Of a stretch of 7,120 nt of DNA, positions 1 to 5,891 are shown piece by piece. How positions within the stretch are numbered: position 1 is the first letter of the stretch; the number at the start of each line of letters is the position of its first letter. The DNA lies in NCBI GenBank assembly GCA_937885735.1, contig CALABN010000022.1:1-7120 (forward strand). Direction: 5' to 3'. The DNA comes from an uncultured Bacteroidota bacterium (lineage in GTDB: Bacteria > Bacteroidota > Bacteroidia > Bacteroidales > SZUA-534). Both the position numbers and the translations under genes were made by a program. Below the pieces are notes generated by a model. That model made no database searches and was not told where the DNA came from. It saw only the letters and a list, made by a program, of their open reading frames with translations.

Positions 1-1
1 T

Positions 2-121
2 TGGAACGAATTGACAATTTCCCCGCTCGACCCTGGAATTGTTTTTGAGAAGATAGTTGTCGATTACGGAGGCTATGCCTCACAGTTCCTGTTTGGCACC
101 GAATCGCAGTATTCAAAATAG
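2..121 (+). CDS. C-terminal end of a probable GH115-like glycoside hydrolase (partial, 5' end outside window)
   Basis: An open frame enters from the left edge and gives 39 codons before TAG at 119-121. The peptide contains LDPGIVFEKIVVDYGG and then a short tail (ASQFLFGTESQYSK). A 'D-P-G-[IV]-V-x-[EQ]-K-I-V-[VI]-[DN]-x-G-G' run followed by a hydrophobic stretch and a 'xES' tail is what I recall of the extreme C-terminal beta-sandwich domain of family GH115 (xylan alpha-glucuronidases) in Bacteroidota. Those enzymes are exported and remove glucuronic acid side chains from xylan. The catalytic part lies outside the window, so the enzyme activity is inferred from a tail only; another Bacteroidota glycoside hydrolase with the same accessory domain is possible. 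The strong terminator 18 bases after the stop supports this as a real gene end. Confidence 0.6.
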   Translation, partial: WNELTISPLDPGIVFEKIVVDYGGYASQFLFGTESQYSK

Positions 122-139
122 TTGTAATCTGATATTTAC

Positions 140-171
140 AAAAAGGCGAAAGATTCATCTTTCGCCTTTTT
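140..171 (+). terminator. Strong rho-independent terminator after the glycoside hydrolase
   Basis: A perfect 14-bp stem (140-153 pairs with 158-171) encloses a TTCA loop. The GC core is GGCGAAAGA/TCTTTCGCC, the 5' side carries five A and the 3' side ends in a run of six T (167-172). The A-tract and T-tract make it potentially bidirectional. It closes the upstream transcript 18 bases after the TAG stop, so the ATPase gene at 304 needs its own promoter. Confidence 0.93.
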
Positions 172-190
172 TGTTCTTATGTTTATTGAC

Positions 191-268
191 TTTCCGCGGA
201 AAAAGTGTGTTGTTTCTACATTTTTTCCGCGGAAAAAATGTGTTTTTGTTACACTTTTTCCGCGGAAA
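191..268. repeat. Three 12-bp palindromes (TTTCCGCGGAAA) at an exact 33-bp period
   Basis: Perfect copies of TTTCCGCGGAAA lie at 191-202, 224-235 and 257-268, so their centres are exactly 33 bp apart, about three helical turns. The middle copy extends to a perfect 24-bp palindrome covering 218-241. The two 21-bp spacers are also related (16 of 21 positions equal), so this is a tandem array of a 33-bp unit whose third copy is cut short. A ten-T run (271-280) follows, then the ATPase start 36 bases after the last palindrome. Same-face spacing of dyad-symmetric sites in a leader suggests a cooperative operator; in RNA each copy could also form a small CGCG-loop hairpin. Function is inferred from layout only. 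Because 33 bp is 11 codons, frames on both strands stay open through it and read FFRGK-like repeats, which is not evidence of coding. Confidence 0.9.
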
Positions 269-303
269 CATTTTTTTTTTGTACTAAAGTAAATGTTGTT
301 TAT

Positions 304-1602
304 ATGGATAGATTGTTGATAGATAAGATGTTGGAGTGGAAAAACTCTTCGCGTCGCAAGCCTTTGATAATATGGGGGGCAAGACAAGTAGGTAAAACGT
401 GGCTTATGAAGGAGTTCGGCCGTAAATATTTTGACAATACTATCTATATATCTTTTTATAATAATAGACGAATTTCGCAGATTTTTGAAAAAGACTACAA
501 TACAAAACGGATAATTGAGTCTATTGAGATAGAGTTGAAAGCAACTATAACGCCACAAAAAACACTTGTTGTCTTTGATGAAGTGCAGAATTCCCTGAAA
601 GTTGTGGAGTCGTTGAAATATTTTTTCGAGGAGTCGCCACAATATTGCATAGTTGTGGCGGGCTCGTTACTTGGTACGGCAATTCACGAAGGTATTTCCT
701 TTCCTGTTGGCAAGGTTGATGAACTGCATTTATATCCTCTTTGTTTTACGGAATTTCTTCGGGCAATGAATGAATCAAAACTTGCCGATTTTGTTATTGC
801 CAATGATTATGACCGGATAAACGATTTTGGAGAAAAATATGCGGAACTACTTAAGGATTATATATTTACAGGAGGTATGCCTGAAGTGGTCGAGGATTTT
901 CGGATTAACAGAGACTACTCACAGGCACGGCAGTTGCAATTGTCTATTTTAAATCAATATGAAGGTGATTTTGGCAAGCATATAAGTCCTACCGTATTGC
1001 CACGCATACGTTTGGTGTGGAATTCGCTACCTATGCAATTGGCAAAGGAAAACAGAAAATTCTTTTTTGGGCAAGTGAAGTCTGGTGGTAGAATGAAGGA
1101 TTTTGAAATAGCCATACAATGGTTGGTTGATTGTGGTTTAGTCTATAAAGTACATAGAGTGTCCAAACCTGTAATGCCACTTAAGCCTTATGCCGATTTT
1201 TCGGCATTTAAACTTTATTTGCTTGATATTGGATTGCTTGGAGCTATGTGTGACCTCGATTTTTCGGTCATTTCGCGTGGAAATGACGTGTTTGTGGAAT
1301 TCAAGGGCGCACTTGCTGAACAATATGTTTTGCAACAACTTGTTTCATCGGTTCATTGTAATCCATATTATTACGCTTCGGAAAAATCAGCGTTTGAAGT
1401 TGATTTTGTTATCCAACAAAAAGACGGAATTGTTCCAATTGAAGTGAAGTCGGAAGAAAACTTGAAAGCGAAGAGCCTGCGTTTTTATTGTGAAAAATTT
1501 CAACCTTCAACCGCCATTCGAACGTCTATGTCAAATTATCGTAAGCAGGATTGGTTGACAAATGTTCCTTTATGGGGGGTGGAATGTATCGGATTACTTT
1601 AA
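304..1602 (+). CDS. AAA_14 / DUF4143 family ATP-binding protein
   Basis: The 432-residue protein has the two-part architecture of this family. The N-terminal P-loop domain carries Walker A GARQVGKT (25-32), Walker B LVVFDE (88-93, acidic D92 and E93) and a sensor-1-like VVAGSLLG (117-124). After GGMPEVV (190-196) comes the DUF4143 half, which includes the conserved DIGLLGAM (308-315), GALAEQYV (335-342) and a PD-(D/E)XK-like signature: EVDFVI (365-370, D367) followed by PIEVKS (378-383, E380 and K382). No signal peptide or membrane segment is seen. Start: ATG 304 gives the family's normal N-terminus (MDRLLIDKMLEWKN); a GTG-initiated frame is open from 205 but would translate the palindrome array. 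The gene stands alone between a terminator and an inverted-repeat element and is visibly more AT-rich than the genes to its right, which suggests accessory or transferred DNA. Family members often occur in several copies per genome; their biological role is not known to me. Confidence 0.93.
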   Translation: MDRLLIDKMLEWKNSSRRKPLIIWGARQVGKTWLMKEFGRKYFDNTIYISFYNNRRISQIFEKDYNTKRIIESIEIELKATITPQKTLVVFDEVQNSLKVVESLKYFFEESPQYCIVVAGSLLGTAIHEGISFPVGKVDELHLYPLCFTEFLRAMNESKLADFVIANDYDRINDFGEKYAELLKDYIFTGGMPEVVEDFRINRDYSQARQLQLSILNQYEGDFGKHISPTVLPRIRLVWNSLPMQLAKENRKFFFGQVKSGGRMKDFEIAIQWLVDCGLVYKVHRVSKPVMPLKPYADFSAFKLYLLDIGLLGAMCDLDFSVISRGNDVFVEFKGALAEQYVLQQLVSSVHCNPYYYASEKSAFEVDFVIQQKDGIVPIEVKSEENLKAKSLRFYCEKFQPSTAIRTSMSNYRKQDWLTNVPLWGVECIGLL

Positions 1603-1619
1603 GGTGTGTTCTATAAATT
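1599..1619 (+). repeat. Left terminal inverted repeat of the 205-bp element
   Basis: This 21-base end begins TTAAGGTGTGTTC and is the inverted partner of 1783-1803 with one mismatch (position 9, T here against A). The same end recurs at 7052-7072, again differing only at position 9 (G). The first four bases overlap the ATPase stop codon (TAA at 1600-1602). Confidence 0.88.
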
Positions 1620-1657
1620 GATTTCGAGAGATTTTTGAGTTTTTATAGAGTAGATTT

Positions 1658-1693
1658 ATGGACGGAAGGAGGATACAGTGCGGGCACTGTTGA
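1658..1693 (+). other. Eleven-codon open frame inside the element, possible relic of a zinc-finger transposase start
   Basis: ATG 1658 opens the peptide MDGRRIQCGHC and then TGA. The CxxC pair resembles the beginning of zinc-ribbon transposase N-termini such as those of IS1-type elements, but the frame stops at once and downstream codons show no further family features. The ATG and the following seven bases are also present in the second copy (7111-7120). It may be chance; it also coincides with the internal hairpin at 1675-1690. Confidence 0.15.
1675..1690 (+). other. Perfect small hairpin inside the element
   Basis: ACAGTG (1675-1680) pairs with CACTGT (1685-1690) around a CGGG loop. No T-run follows, so it is not an intrinsic terminator. 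It lies near the middle of the left half of the element and may be a structural part of an RNA read from it; the second copy is cut off by the window edge before this point, so conservation cannot be judged here. Confidence 0.45.
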
Positions 1694-1782
1694 TGACTGA
1701 CACCCATAAAGATACCGATAAAAAACAAAAAACGCCGAAAAGTTCATATAGCCCATTTTGTTATTTTATTTTTCAAACGTTG

Positions 1783-1803
1783 AATTTATAGAACTCACCT
1801 TAA
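1783..1803 (-). repeat. Right terminal inverted repeat of the 205-bp element
   Basis: Reverse complement of the left end at 20 of 21 positions, ending in CACCTTAA. The TTAA at 1800-1803 mirrors the TTAA at 1599-1602. In a read-through transcript from the ATPase gene the two ends could pair over about 20 bp and form a long-range stem at the 3' end of that mRNA. Confidence 0.88.
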
Positions 1804-1864
1804 TTTTGAGAAATGTTTGTCCCTATATGTTTTTATAAATATCTACATATAAAAAGTCGTCACT

Positions 1865-1891
1865 TTTGATTAAAAAATTCCGATAACTTTG
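1865..1891 (+). promoter_or_regulatory. Bacteroidota-type promoter for the antiporter gene
   Basis: TAACTTTG at 1884-1891 is a perfect match to the Bacteroidota -7 consensus TAnnTTTG. A TTTG at 1865-1868 could be the -33 box, but its 15-base distance is shorter than the usual 19 or so, so the upstream element is less certain. Transcription would start a few bases after 1891, giving a leader of about 40 bases that contains an imperfect 7-bp hairpin (1892-1898 with 1907-1913, one G-T pair). This placement rules out the GTG at 1891 as the translation start. Confidence 0.65.
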
Positions 1892-1935
1892 TGCCTGCTT
1901 CGCAATGCGGGCAACGTACAGTCAAAATTGAAGAA

Positions 1936-3429
1936 ATGGGAATTCAGATAGAACTACTGCTTTTGGTAGTGTCCATATTATTTTTCGTAAGCATCTTGGT
2001 CGGAAGGGCCAGCAGTCGGTTCGGCGTGCCAATATTGTTGCTCTTTTTAGGTGTGGGAATGCTGTTTGGTAGCGACGGCATCGGCATTGAGTTTGATAAT
2101 TGCAATTTGGCGCAAGCCATTGGCACTGTGACACTTTGCATCATTTTGTTTTCTGGAGGTATGGATACCAAAATTGATGACATACGTCCTGTAATTGTGC
2201 CTGGAATCATACTTGCCACGGTGGGAGTCTTGCTTACGGCAATACTGACGGGCATTGCCATTTGGTGGATTCTTGGTATGACAATGGAGTCTGCGGGGAT
2301 AGGTTTCCTTACGGCTTTTCTGCTCGCATCCACAATGTCTTCAACCGATTCAGCGTCGGTGTTTTCCATTTTGCGTTCAAAGGGATTGAACCTGAAAAAC
2401 AACCTGCGACCTACACTCGAGTTGGAGAGTGGTAGTAACGACCCAATGGCCTACGTGCTTACAATTACGCTGATAGGGCTTGTCAATTCTGAAATGGAGC
2501 CTTCTTACTTAATGGCGTTGCTTTCTGTGCTGATGCAGTTGGTTATTGGCGGTGCAGTTGGCTATCTGCTTGGCAAATTTTTGGTTGTCATTATCAACAG
2601 GTTGAAAATGGAAAATGCCACTCTTTACCCTATATTGGTCTTGACGTTCTGCATTTTCATCTTTTCATCGACATATTACCTGAACGGCAATAGTTATCTT
2701 GCTGTGTATGTTGGTGGTTTGGTTATCGGAAATTCAAAATTCGCCCATAAGCGTTCAACAACCAACTTTTTCGAGGGCCTTACGTGGTTGAGTCAGTTGT
2801 GTCTTTTCCTCACGCTTGGTTTGTTGGTCAATCCGTCTGAACTTAAGCCGATAATCATTCCAGGACTTCTAATCAGTTGTGTTATGATTTTCGTCACTCG
2901 GCCAGTCAGTGTATTCCTGACATTGATACCGTTCCGCAAGTTCAGGTTCAGCGACAAGGTGTTCATCTCGTGGGTGGGACTGCGTGGCGCCGTGCCTATC
3001 ATTTTCGCCATACTCACATTGGCAAACGACGTTCCTCATTCAAGGTTGATATTCAACATAGTATTCTTCTGCACATTGGTGTCGTTGATTCTGCAAGGAA
3101 CCACATTGCCGTTTGTCGCAAAGCGTCTTGGCGTTGCAAAGGCACCAGGAAGGGAACTCAAACCTGAAAACTTCGACATTGATTTCCCTGAAGAAATCAA
3201 GTCCGCAACGTCGGAGATACTTATCACCTCGCAGATTTTGAGCAACGGTTCCCGGCTAATGGACTTGGGAATGCCCGAAAAAACGTTGGTGATAATGGTC
3301 AAGCGTGATGAAAGATATTTTGTCCCTACTGGCAGAACCCCGCTTATGGTTGGTGATAAGTTGTTGGTTATCACTGATAATAACGATGCCTTGGCTGAAA
3401 CCTACAAAAAAATGGGCATTGTTAGTTAG
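1936..3429 (+). CDS. nhaP2: CPA1-family cation/proton antiporter with C-terminal RCK_C (TrkA_C) domain, NhaP2/CvrA type
   Basis: This 497-residue inner-membrane protein exchanges monovalent cations (K+ or Na+) for protons and would serve cation and pH homeostasis. Roughly the first 400 residues are strongly hydrophobic, with about a dozen membrane segments. Family marks: FSGGMDTK (72-79), the TD pair in SSTDSASVF (T137, D138), the Asn-Asp ion-binding pair in ELESGSNDPMA (N168, D169), and the conserved arginine in WVGLRGAVPI (R350). A cytoplasmic tail follows, with an RCK_C/TrkA_C domain at about 425-490 (LMDLGMPEK...VPTGRTPLMVGDKLLVIT), typical of NhaP2 (CvrA) proteins, where it is thought to gate the exchanger in response to a ligand. 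Length fits that family. ATG 1936 is chosen because an in-frame GTG at 1891 overlaps the promoter. Substrate (K+ versus Na+) cannot be read from sequence; the symbol is by family resemblance. The peptidase gene follows after 42 bases. Confidence 0.92.
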   Translation: MGIQIELLLLVVSILFFVSILVGRASSRFGVPILLLFLGVGMLFGSDGIGIEFDNCNLAQAIGTVTLCIILFSGGMDTKIDDIRPVIVPGIILATVGVLLTAILTGIAIWWILGMTMESAGIGFLTAFLLASTMSSTDSASVFSILRSKGLNLKNNLRPTLELESGSNDPMAYVLTITLIGLVNSEMEPSYLMALLSVLMQLVIGGAVGYLLGKFLVVIINRLKMENATLYPILVLTFCIFIFSSTYYLNGNSYLAVYVGGLVIGNSKFAHKRSTTNFFEGLTWLSQLCLFLTLGLLVNPSELKPIIIPGLLISCVMIFVTRPVSVFLTLIPFRKFRFSDKVFISWVGLRGAVPIIFAILTLANDVPHSRLIFNIVFFCTLVSLILQGTTLPFVAKRLGVAKAPGRELKPENFDIDFPEEIKSATSEILITSQILSNGSRLMDLGMPEKTLVIMVKRDERYFVPTGRTPLMVGDKLLVITDNNDALAETYKKMGIVS

Positions 3430-3471
3430 TTATATTTATCATTGTCAAAAATTACTGAAACAGGCAACGTA

Positions 3472-5175
3472 ATGGAATTGAAGCGCAATTTTGTAAGCAA
3501 CGACTTAAAAATCAATTCGTTTACTGATATTGAACCTTACTACGTCCAACTTCTTGAGCGGACGCTGAAGACCGACAGCCAGGTTTGGCAATGGCTTCTC
3601 GACTGGAGCGAACTCGACAGCATTGTTGAGGAAGACTTCGCTTGGCGATATATTAAATCTACCTGCAATACAGCCGACAAGGAAGCTGAAAAGGCTTTCG
3701 AAACATTTGTCTCTGAAATTGAGCCACAAATATCAATCATAACCAATAAGTTGAACAACTGGTTCTTGACAGATGAAATTCAATGCCATATCGACAAAGC
3801 CCGATTGTTCACAATGCTACGTGAGATAAAAAAAGATGCTGAAATTTTCCGTGAGGAGAATGTCCCTCTTGAGGCTGAACTTCAGCAGGCTGAACAGGAA
3901 TTTGGCGTCATCACTTCCAAAATGAGTGTCAACGTCAACGGGAGTGATATGACAATGCAACAGGCATCAAACTACATCAAGACAGCGCCTCGCGACGAGC
4001 GCAAGCGTGTCTTTGAGTTGATGAACTCACGCCGTTTGCAGGACAAGGACGCCATAAACGCGCTTCTCGACAAACTTATTAAAATGCGTTGCACAATCGC
4101 AAAAAATGCCGGGTATTCAAGTTTTGTCGATTTCCGTTTCCGTCAGTTGGGCCGTTTCGACTACACTGTCGAGGATTGCCACGCATTTCACGAGTCCATT
4201 GAAAAGATTGTAGTTCCGCTTGTTGACGAAATCAATCTGCGACGCAAGAAACTTATGGGTGTCAGCGAGTTGCGCCCTTACGACTTGTCTGTCGACTTGC
4301 CTCTTGGCACACATTTGAAGCCGTTCAACACCATCGACGAGTTGGTGGAGAAGGCAATGTGGTGCTTCCGCGACATCGACCCTGAACTTGGAATGTTTAT
4401 GCACACTATGGCAGATTTGAACCGTCTCGACCTGGACTCGCGTATTGGCAAGGCGCCTGGCGGTTACAACTATCCGCTTTATGAAAGCAATACCTCGTTC
4501 ATCTTTATGAATGCCACCAACAATCTCGACGATATGGTGACTCTGATGCACGAAGGCGGACACGCGGTTCACGCATTCCTTTGCGCCAATCAGCCACTTG
4601 TAAGTCTCAAGGATACGCCTGCCGAAATTGCCGAACTTGCAAGTATGAGTATGGAATTGCTTACAATGTCAAAGTGGCATCATTTCTTCAAAGATGAGAA
4701 ACAACTCAAGATTGCGCAACTAAACCAGTTGGAGAGCGTCATCGAAGGCCTGCCTTGGATTGCCGCAATCGACAAGTTCCAACTTTATCTGTACAACAAT
4801 CCTGACCATACTGTTGAAGAGCGCACACAGGCTTGGCGTGAAATCATGTCGCAGTTTGGCAGCAAGATTGTCGATTATTCGGGTTACGAAGATGCCTATG
4901 ATAACCGTTGGCAACGTCAACTTCATATCTTCGAACTGCCTTTTTACTATATAGAGTACGGATTCGCGCAACTCGGTGCCATCTGCATTTGGAAACGATA
5001 CGTCGAGAATCCGGAACAGGCTGTCAAGGATTACAAGAACGCATTGCGTCTGGGCTATAGCCGTTCAATCCGTGAAGTGTATGAAACGGCGGGCATAAAA
5101 TTCTGCTTTACCCCTGAATACATCTCTGAATTGGTCGGTTTTGTCAAGGCTGAAATGGAAAAACTTATGGATTGA
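3472..5175 (+). CDS. M3-family oligoendopeptidase (PepF-like zinc metallopeptidase)
   Basis: A 567-residue cytoplasmic zinc peptidase that would cut short peptides in peptide turnover. The active site is HEGGH (H360, E361, H364) in the extended M3 form TLMHEGGHAVHAF; the third zinc ligand is most likely E388 in PAEIAELASMSME, 28 residues after the first His and seven before the next Glu, as in thimet-type enzymes. Near the C-terminus, GYEDAYDNRW and PFYYIEYGFAQLG (from P490) match the Tyr-rich substrate-binding stretch of oligoendopeptidase F relatives. The N-terminal helical half (about 1-190) is the PepF/M3 lid region. No signal peptide. ATG 3472 is preferred; an in-frame TTG at 3442 would add ten residues but lies 12 bases after the antiporter stop and has no ribosome-binding signal. 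The gene is 42 bases behind the antiporter with no clear promoter between, so co-transcription is likely, though the two functions have no obvious link. Confidence 0.95.
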   Translation: MELKRNFVSNDLKINSFTDIEPYYVQLLERTLKTDSQVWQWLLDWSELDSIVEEDFAWRYIKSTCNTADKEAEKAFETFVSEIEPQISIITNKLNNWFLTDEIQCHIDKARLFTMLREIKKDAEIFREENVPLEAELQQAEQEFGVITSKMSVNVNGSDMTMQQASNYIKTAPRDERKRVFELMNSRRLQDKDAINALLDKLIKMRCTIAKNAGYSSFVDFRFRQLGRFDYTVEDCHAFHESIEKIVVPLVDEINLRRKKLMGVSELRPYDLSVDLPLGTHLKPFNTIDELVEKAMWCFRDIDPELGMFMHTMADLNRLDLDSRIGKAPGGYNYPLYESNTSFIFMNATNNLDDMVTLMHEGGHAVHAFLCANQPLVSLKDTPAEIAELASMSMELLTMSKWHHFFKDEKQLKIAQLNQLESVIEGLPWIAAIDKFQLYLYNNPDHTVEERTQAWREIMSQFGSKIVDYSGYEDAYDNRWQRQLHIFELPFYYIEYGFAQLGAICIWKRYVENPEQAVKDYKNALRLGYSRSIREVYETAGIKFCFTPEYISELVGFVKAEMEKLMD

Positions 5176-5177
5176 CC

Positions 5178-5203
5178 ATCTGGCAACATTTAATCTGCCA
5201 GAT
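5178..5203 (+). terminator. Hairpin just after the peptidase stop, possible terminator
   Basis: ATCTGGCA (5178-5185) pairs perfectly with TGCCAGAT (5196-5203) around a 10-base loop, two bases after the TGA stop. No T-run follows directly (the next bases are TGTCGC and seven A; a T6 run comes only at 5228-5233), so it is not a canonical intrinsic terminator. It may act as a 3'-end stabiliser or a weak terminator separating this unit from grpE-dnaJ. Confidence 0.45.
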
Positions 5204-5230
5204 TGTCGCAAAAAAATGTTTGGTCGGTTT

Positions 5231-5260
5231 TTTGATAGAATCGCCAGCGTTGTATTATTT
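5231..5260 (+). promoter_or_regulatory. Tentative promoter for grpE-dnaJ
   Basis: TTTG at 5231-5234 and TATTATTT at 5253-5260 are 18 bases apart, near the Bacteroidota -33/-7 spacing. The -7 box matches only four of the six fixed positions of TAnnTTTG. A start near 5265 would give a leader of about 20 bases ahead of the grpE ATG. No CIRCE-type inverted repeat (HrcA operator) is visible in this gap. Confidence 0.35.
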
Positions 5261-5284
5261 AGAAATCAATAAAAATTACATAAA

Positions 5285-5875
5285 ATGGAAAACACAGAAC
5301 AACAGGAAAAAGATGTAAAGGTTGATGCAGAACAGATGCAACAGCCTGAATCAGAACAAGTAGAGACCGATTCTAAAAAATCCAAAAAATGCAAAAAGCA
5401 GAAAAAGGAAGATGACGCAAAAGATAAGGAACTAGAAGAATTGAAGGCACAAGCCGAAGAACAGAAAGACCGCTATCTGCGCCTGTCAGCCGAATTCGAC
5501 AACTATCGCAAACGTACTTTGAAGGAACGTTCCGACTTGCTCAAGACTGCTAGTGGTGACACTTTGTCGGGTATGCTTCCTGTTCTTGACGACCTTGAAC
5601 GCGCTATGGCAAGTATGGAAAAGGCAACTGACGTTTCAGCTGTTCTTGAAGGTGTAAAGTTGATTTATAGTAAGTTGCAGGAGTTCTTAAAGAACAAGGG
5701 CGTTGTCGAGATTGATGCTATGAACCAGGTTTTCGACACTGACTTGCACGAGGCTCTGACTAAAATTCCGGCTCCATCTGAAGATATGAAGGGCAAGGTT
5801 GTTGACGTGATTCAAAAAGGCTACAAAATAGAAGGCAAGGTTATTAGGTATGCCAAAGTCGTTGTGGGCGAATAA
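5285..5875 (+). CDS. grpE: GrpE, nucleotide exchange factor of DnaK (Hsp70)
   Basis: A 196-residue cytoplasmic co-chaperone that releases ADP from DnaK and so resets the folding cycle. The first ~48 residues are a charged, low-complexity Glu/Lys/Gln tail (KKSKKCKKQKKEDD at 31-44). A long coiled-coil dimerisation helix follows, including the signature RLSAEFDNYRKR (66-77). Then comes the helical MLPVLDDLERAM segment (97-108), and the C-terminal beta domain that contacts the DnaK nucleotide-binding lobe (VFDTDLHEAL at 149-158; QKGYKIEGKVIRYAKVVV at 177-194). Length fits the family. ATG 5285 is preceded by an A-rich leader with no Shine-Dalgarno, usual for this phylum. The dnaJ gene starts 16 bases after the stop, so the two are almost certainly one operon. 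dnaK itself is not in the window. Confidence 0.97.
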   Translation: MENTEQQEKDVKVDAEQMQQPESEQVETDSKKSKKCKKQKKEDDAKDKELEELKAQAEEQKDRYLRLSAEFDNYRKRTLKERSDLLKTASGDTLSGMLPVLDDLERAMASMEKATDVSAVLEGVKLIYSKLQEFLKNKGVVEIDAMNQVFDTDLHEALTKIPAPSEDMKGKVVDVIQKGYKIEGKVIRYAKVVVGE

Positions 5876-5891
5876 TTTAATATTTTGAAAA

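Larger units (their letters stand above)
1599..1803. mobile_element. ~205-bp non-autonomous element with 21-bp terminal inverted repeats (MITE-like), complete copy
   Basis: The ends 1599-1619 and 1783-1803 are inverted copies matching at 20 of 21 positions (TTAAGGTG[T/A]GTTCTATAAATT read inward). Nothing in between encodes a transposase, so it is MITE-sized and non-autonomous if mobile. A second copy starts at 7052 and matches the first 69 bases at 64 positions in the same orientation. Both ends of this copy carry TTAA and the second copy also starts with TTAA, so TTAA is either a 4-bp target duplication or part of the repeat; no longer flanking duplication is visible. The left TTAA forms the ATPase stop codon, but removing the element and leaving one TTAA would keep the same stop. 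The interior holds a perfect 6-bp stem with a CGGG loop (1675-1690). No family could be assigned; identification as mobile rests on structure and recurrence. Confidence 0.75.

Noticed and set aside
178..185. TATGTTTA as a possible -7 box placing the palindromes in the ATPase leader
   Set aside because: The -33 position would fall inside the terminator hairpin and no TTTG is present there; the ATPase promoter remains unassigned.
191..268. CRISPR-like reading of the repeat-spacer pattern
   Set aside because: The spacers are similar to one another rather than unique, there are only three units, the repeat is a 12-bp dyad and no cas gene is nearby. It is a simple tandem array.
57..287. Open + frame encoding a 76-residue peptide with FFRGK repeats
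   Set aside because: It overlaps the glycoside hydrolase end, the terminator and the palindrome array; the repeats are a by-product of the 33-bp tandem unit. There is no start context and no family resemblance.
136..642. Antisense open frame of 168 codons
   Set aside because: It lies opposite the ATPase P-loop region and runs through the terminator and palindromes. The peptide has no recognisable domain; a shadow of the real gene.
1824..1851. AT-rich inverted repeat (TATATGT with ACATATA, 14-base loop) ahead of the antiporter promoter
   Set aside because: Only seven A/T-rich pairs in an AT-rich gap; expected by chance and too weak to call an operator or terminator.
3431..3438. TATATTTA as a possible -7 box for the peptidase gene
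   Set aside because: One mismatch to TAnnTTTG but no TTTG at a suitable distance upstream; co-transcription with the antiporter explains the gene better.
4117..4572. Antisense open frame of 151 codons inside the peptidase gene, and similar ones at 1944-2402 and 5877-6251
   Set aside because: All lie opposite strongly conserved coding sequence and have compositions expected of reverse-strand codons; no promoter or homology signal.
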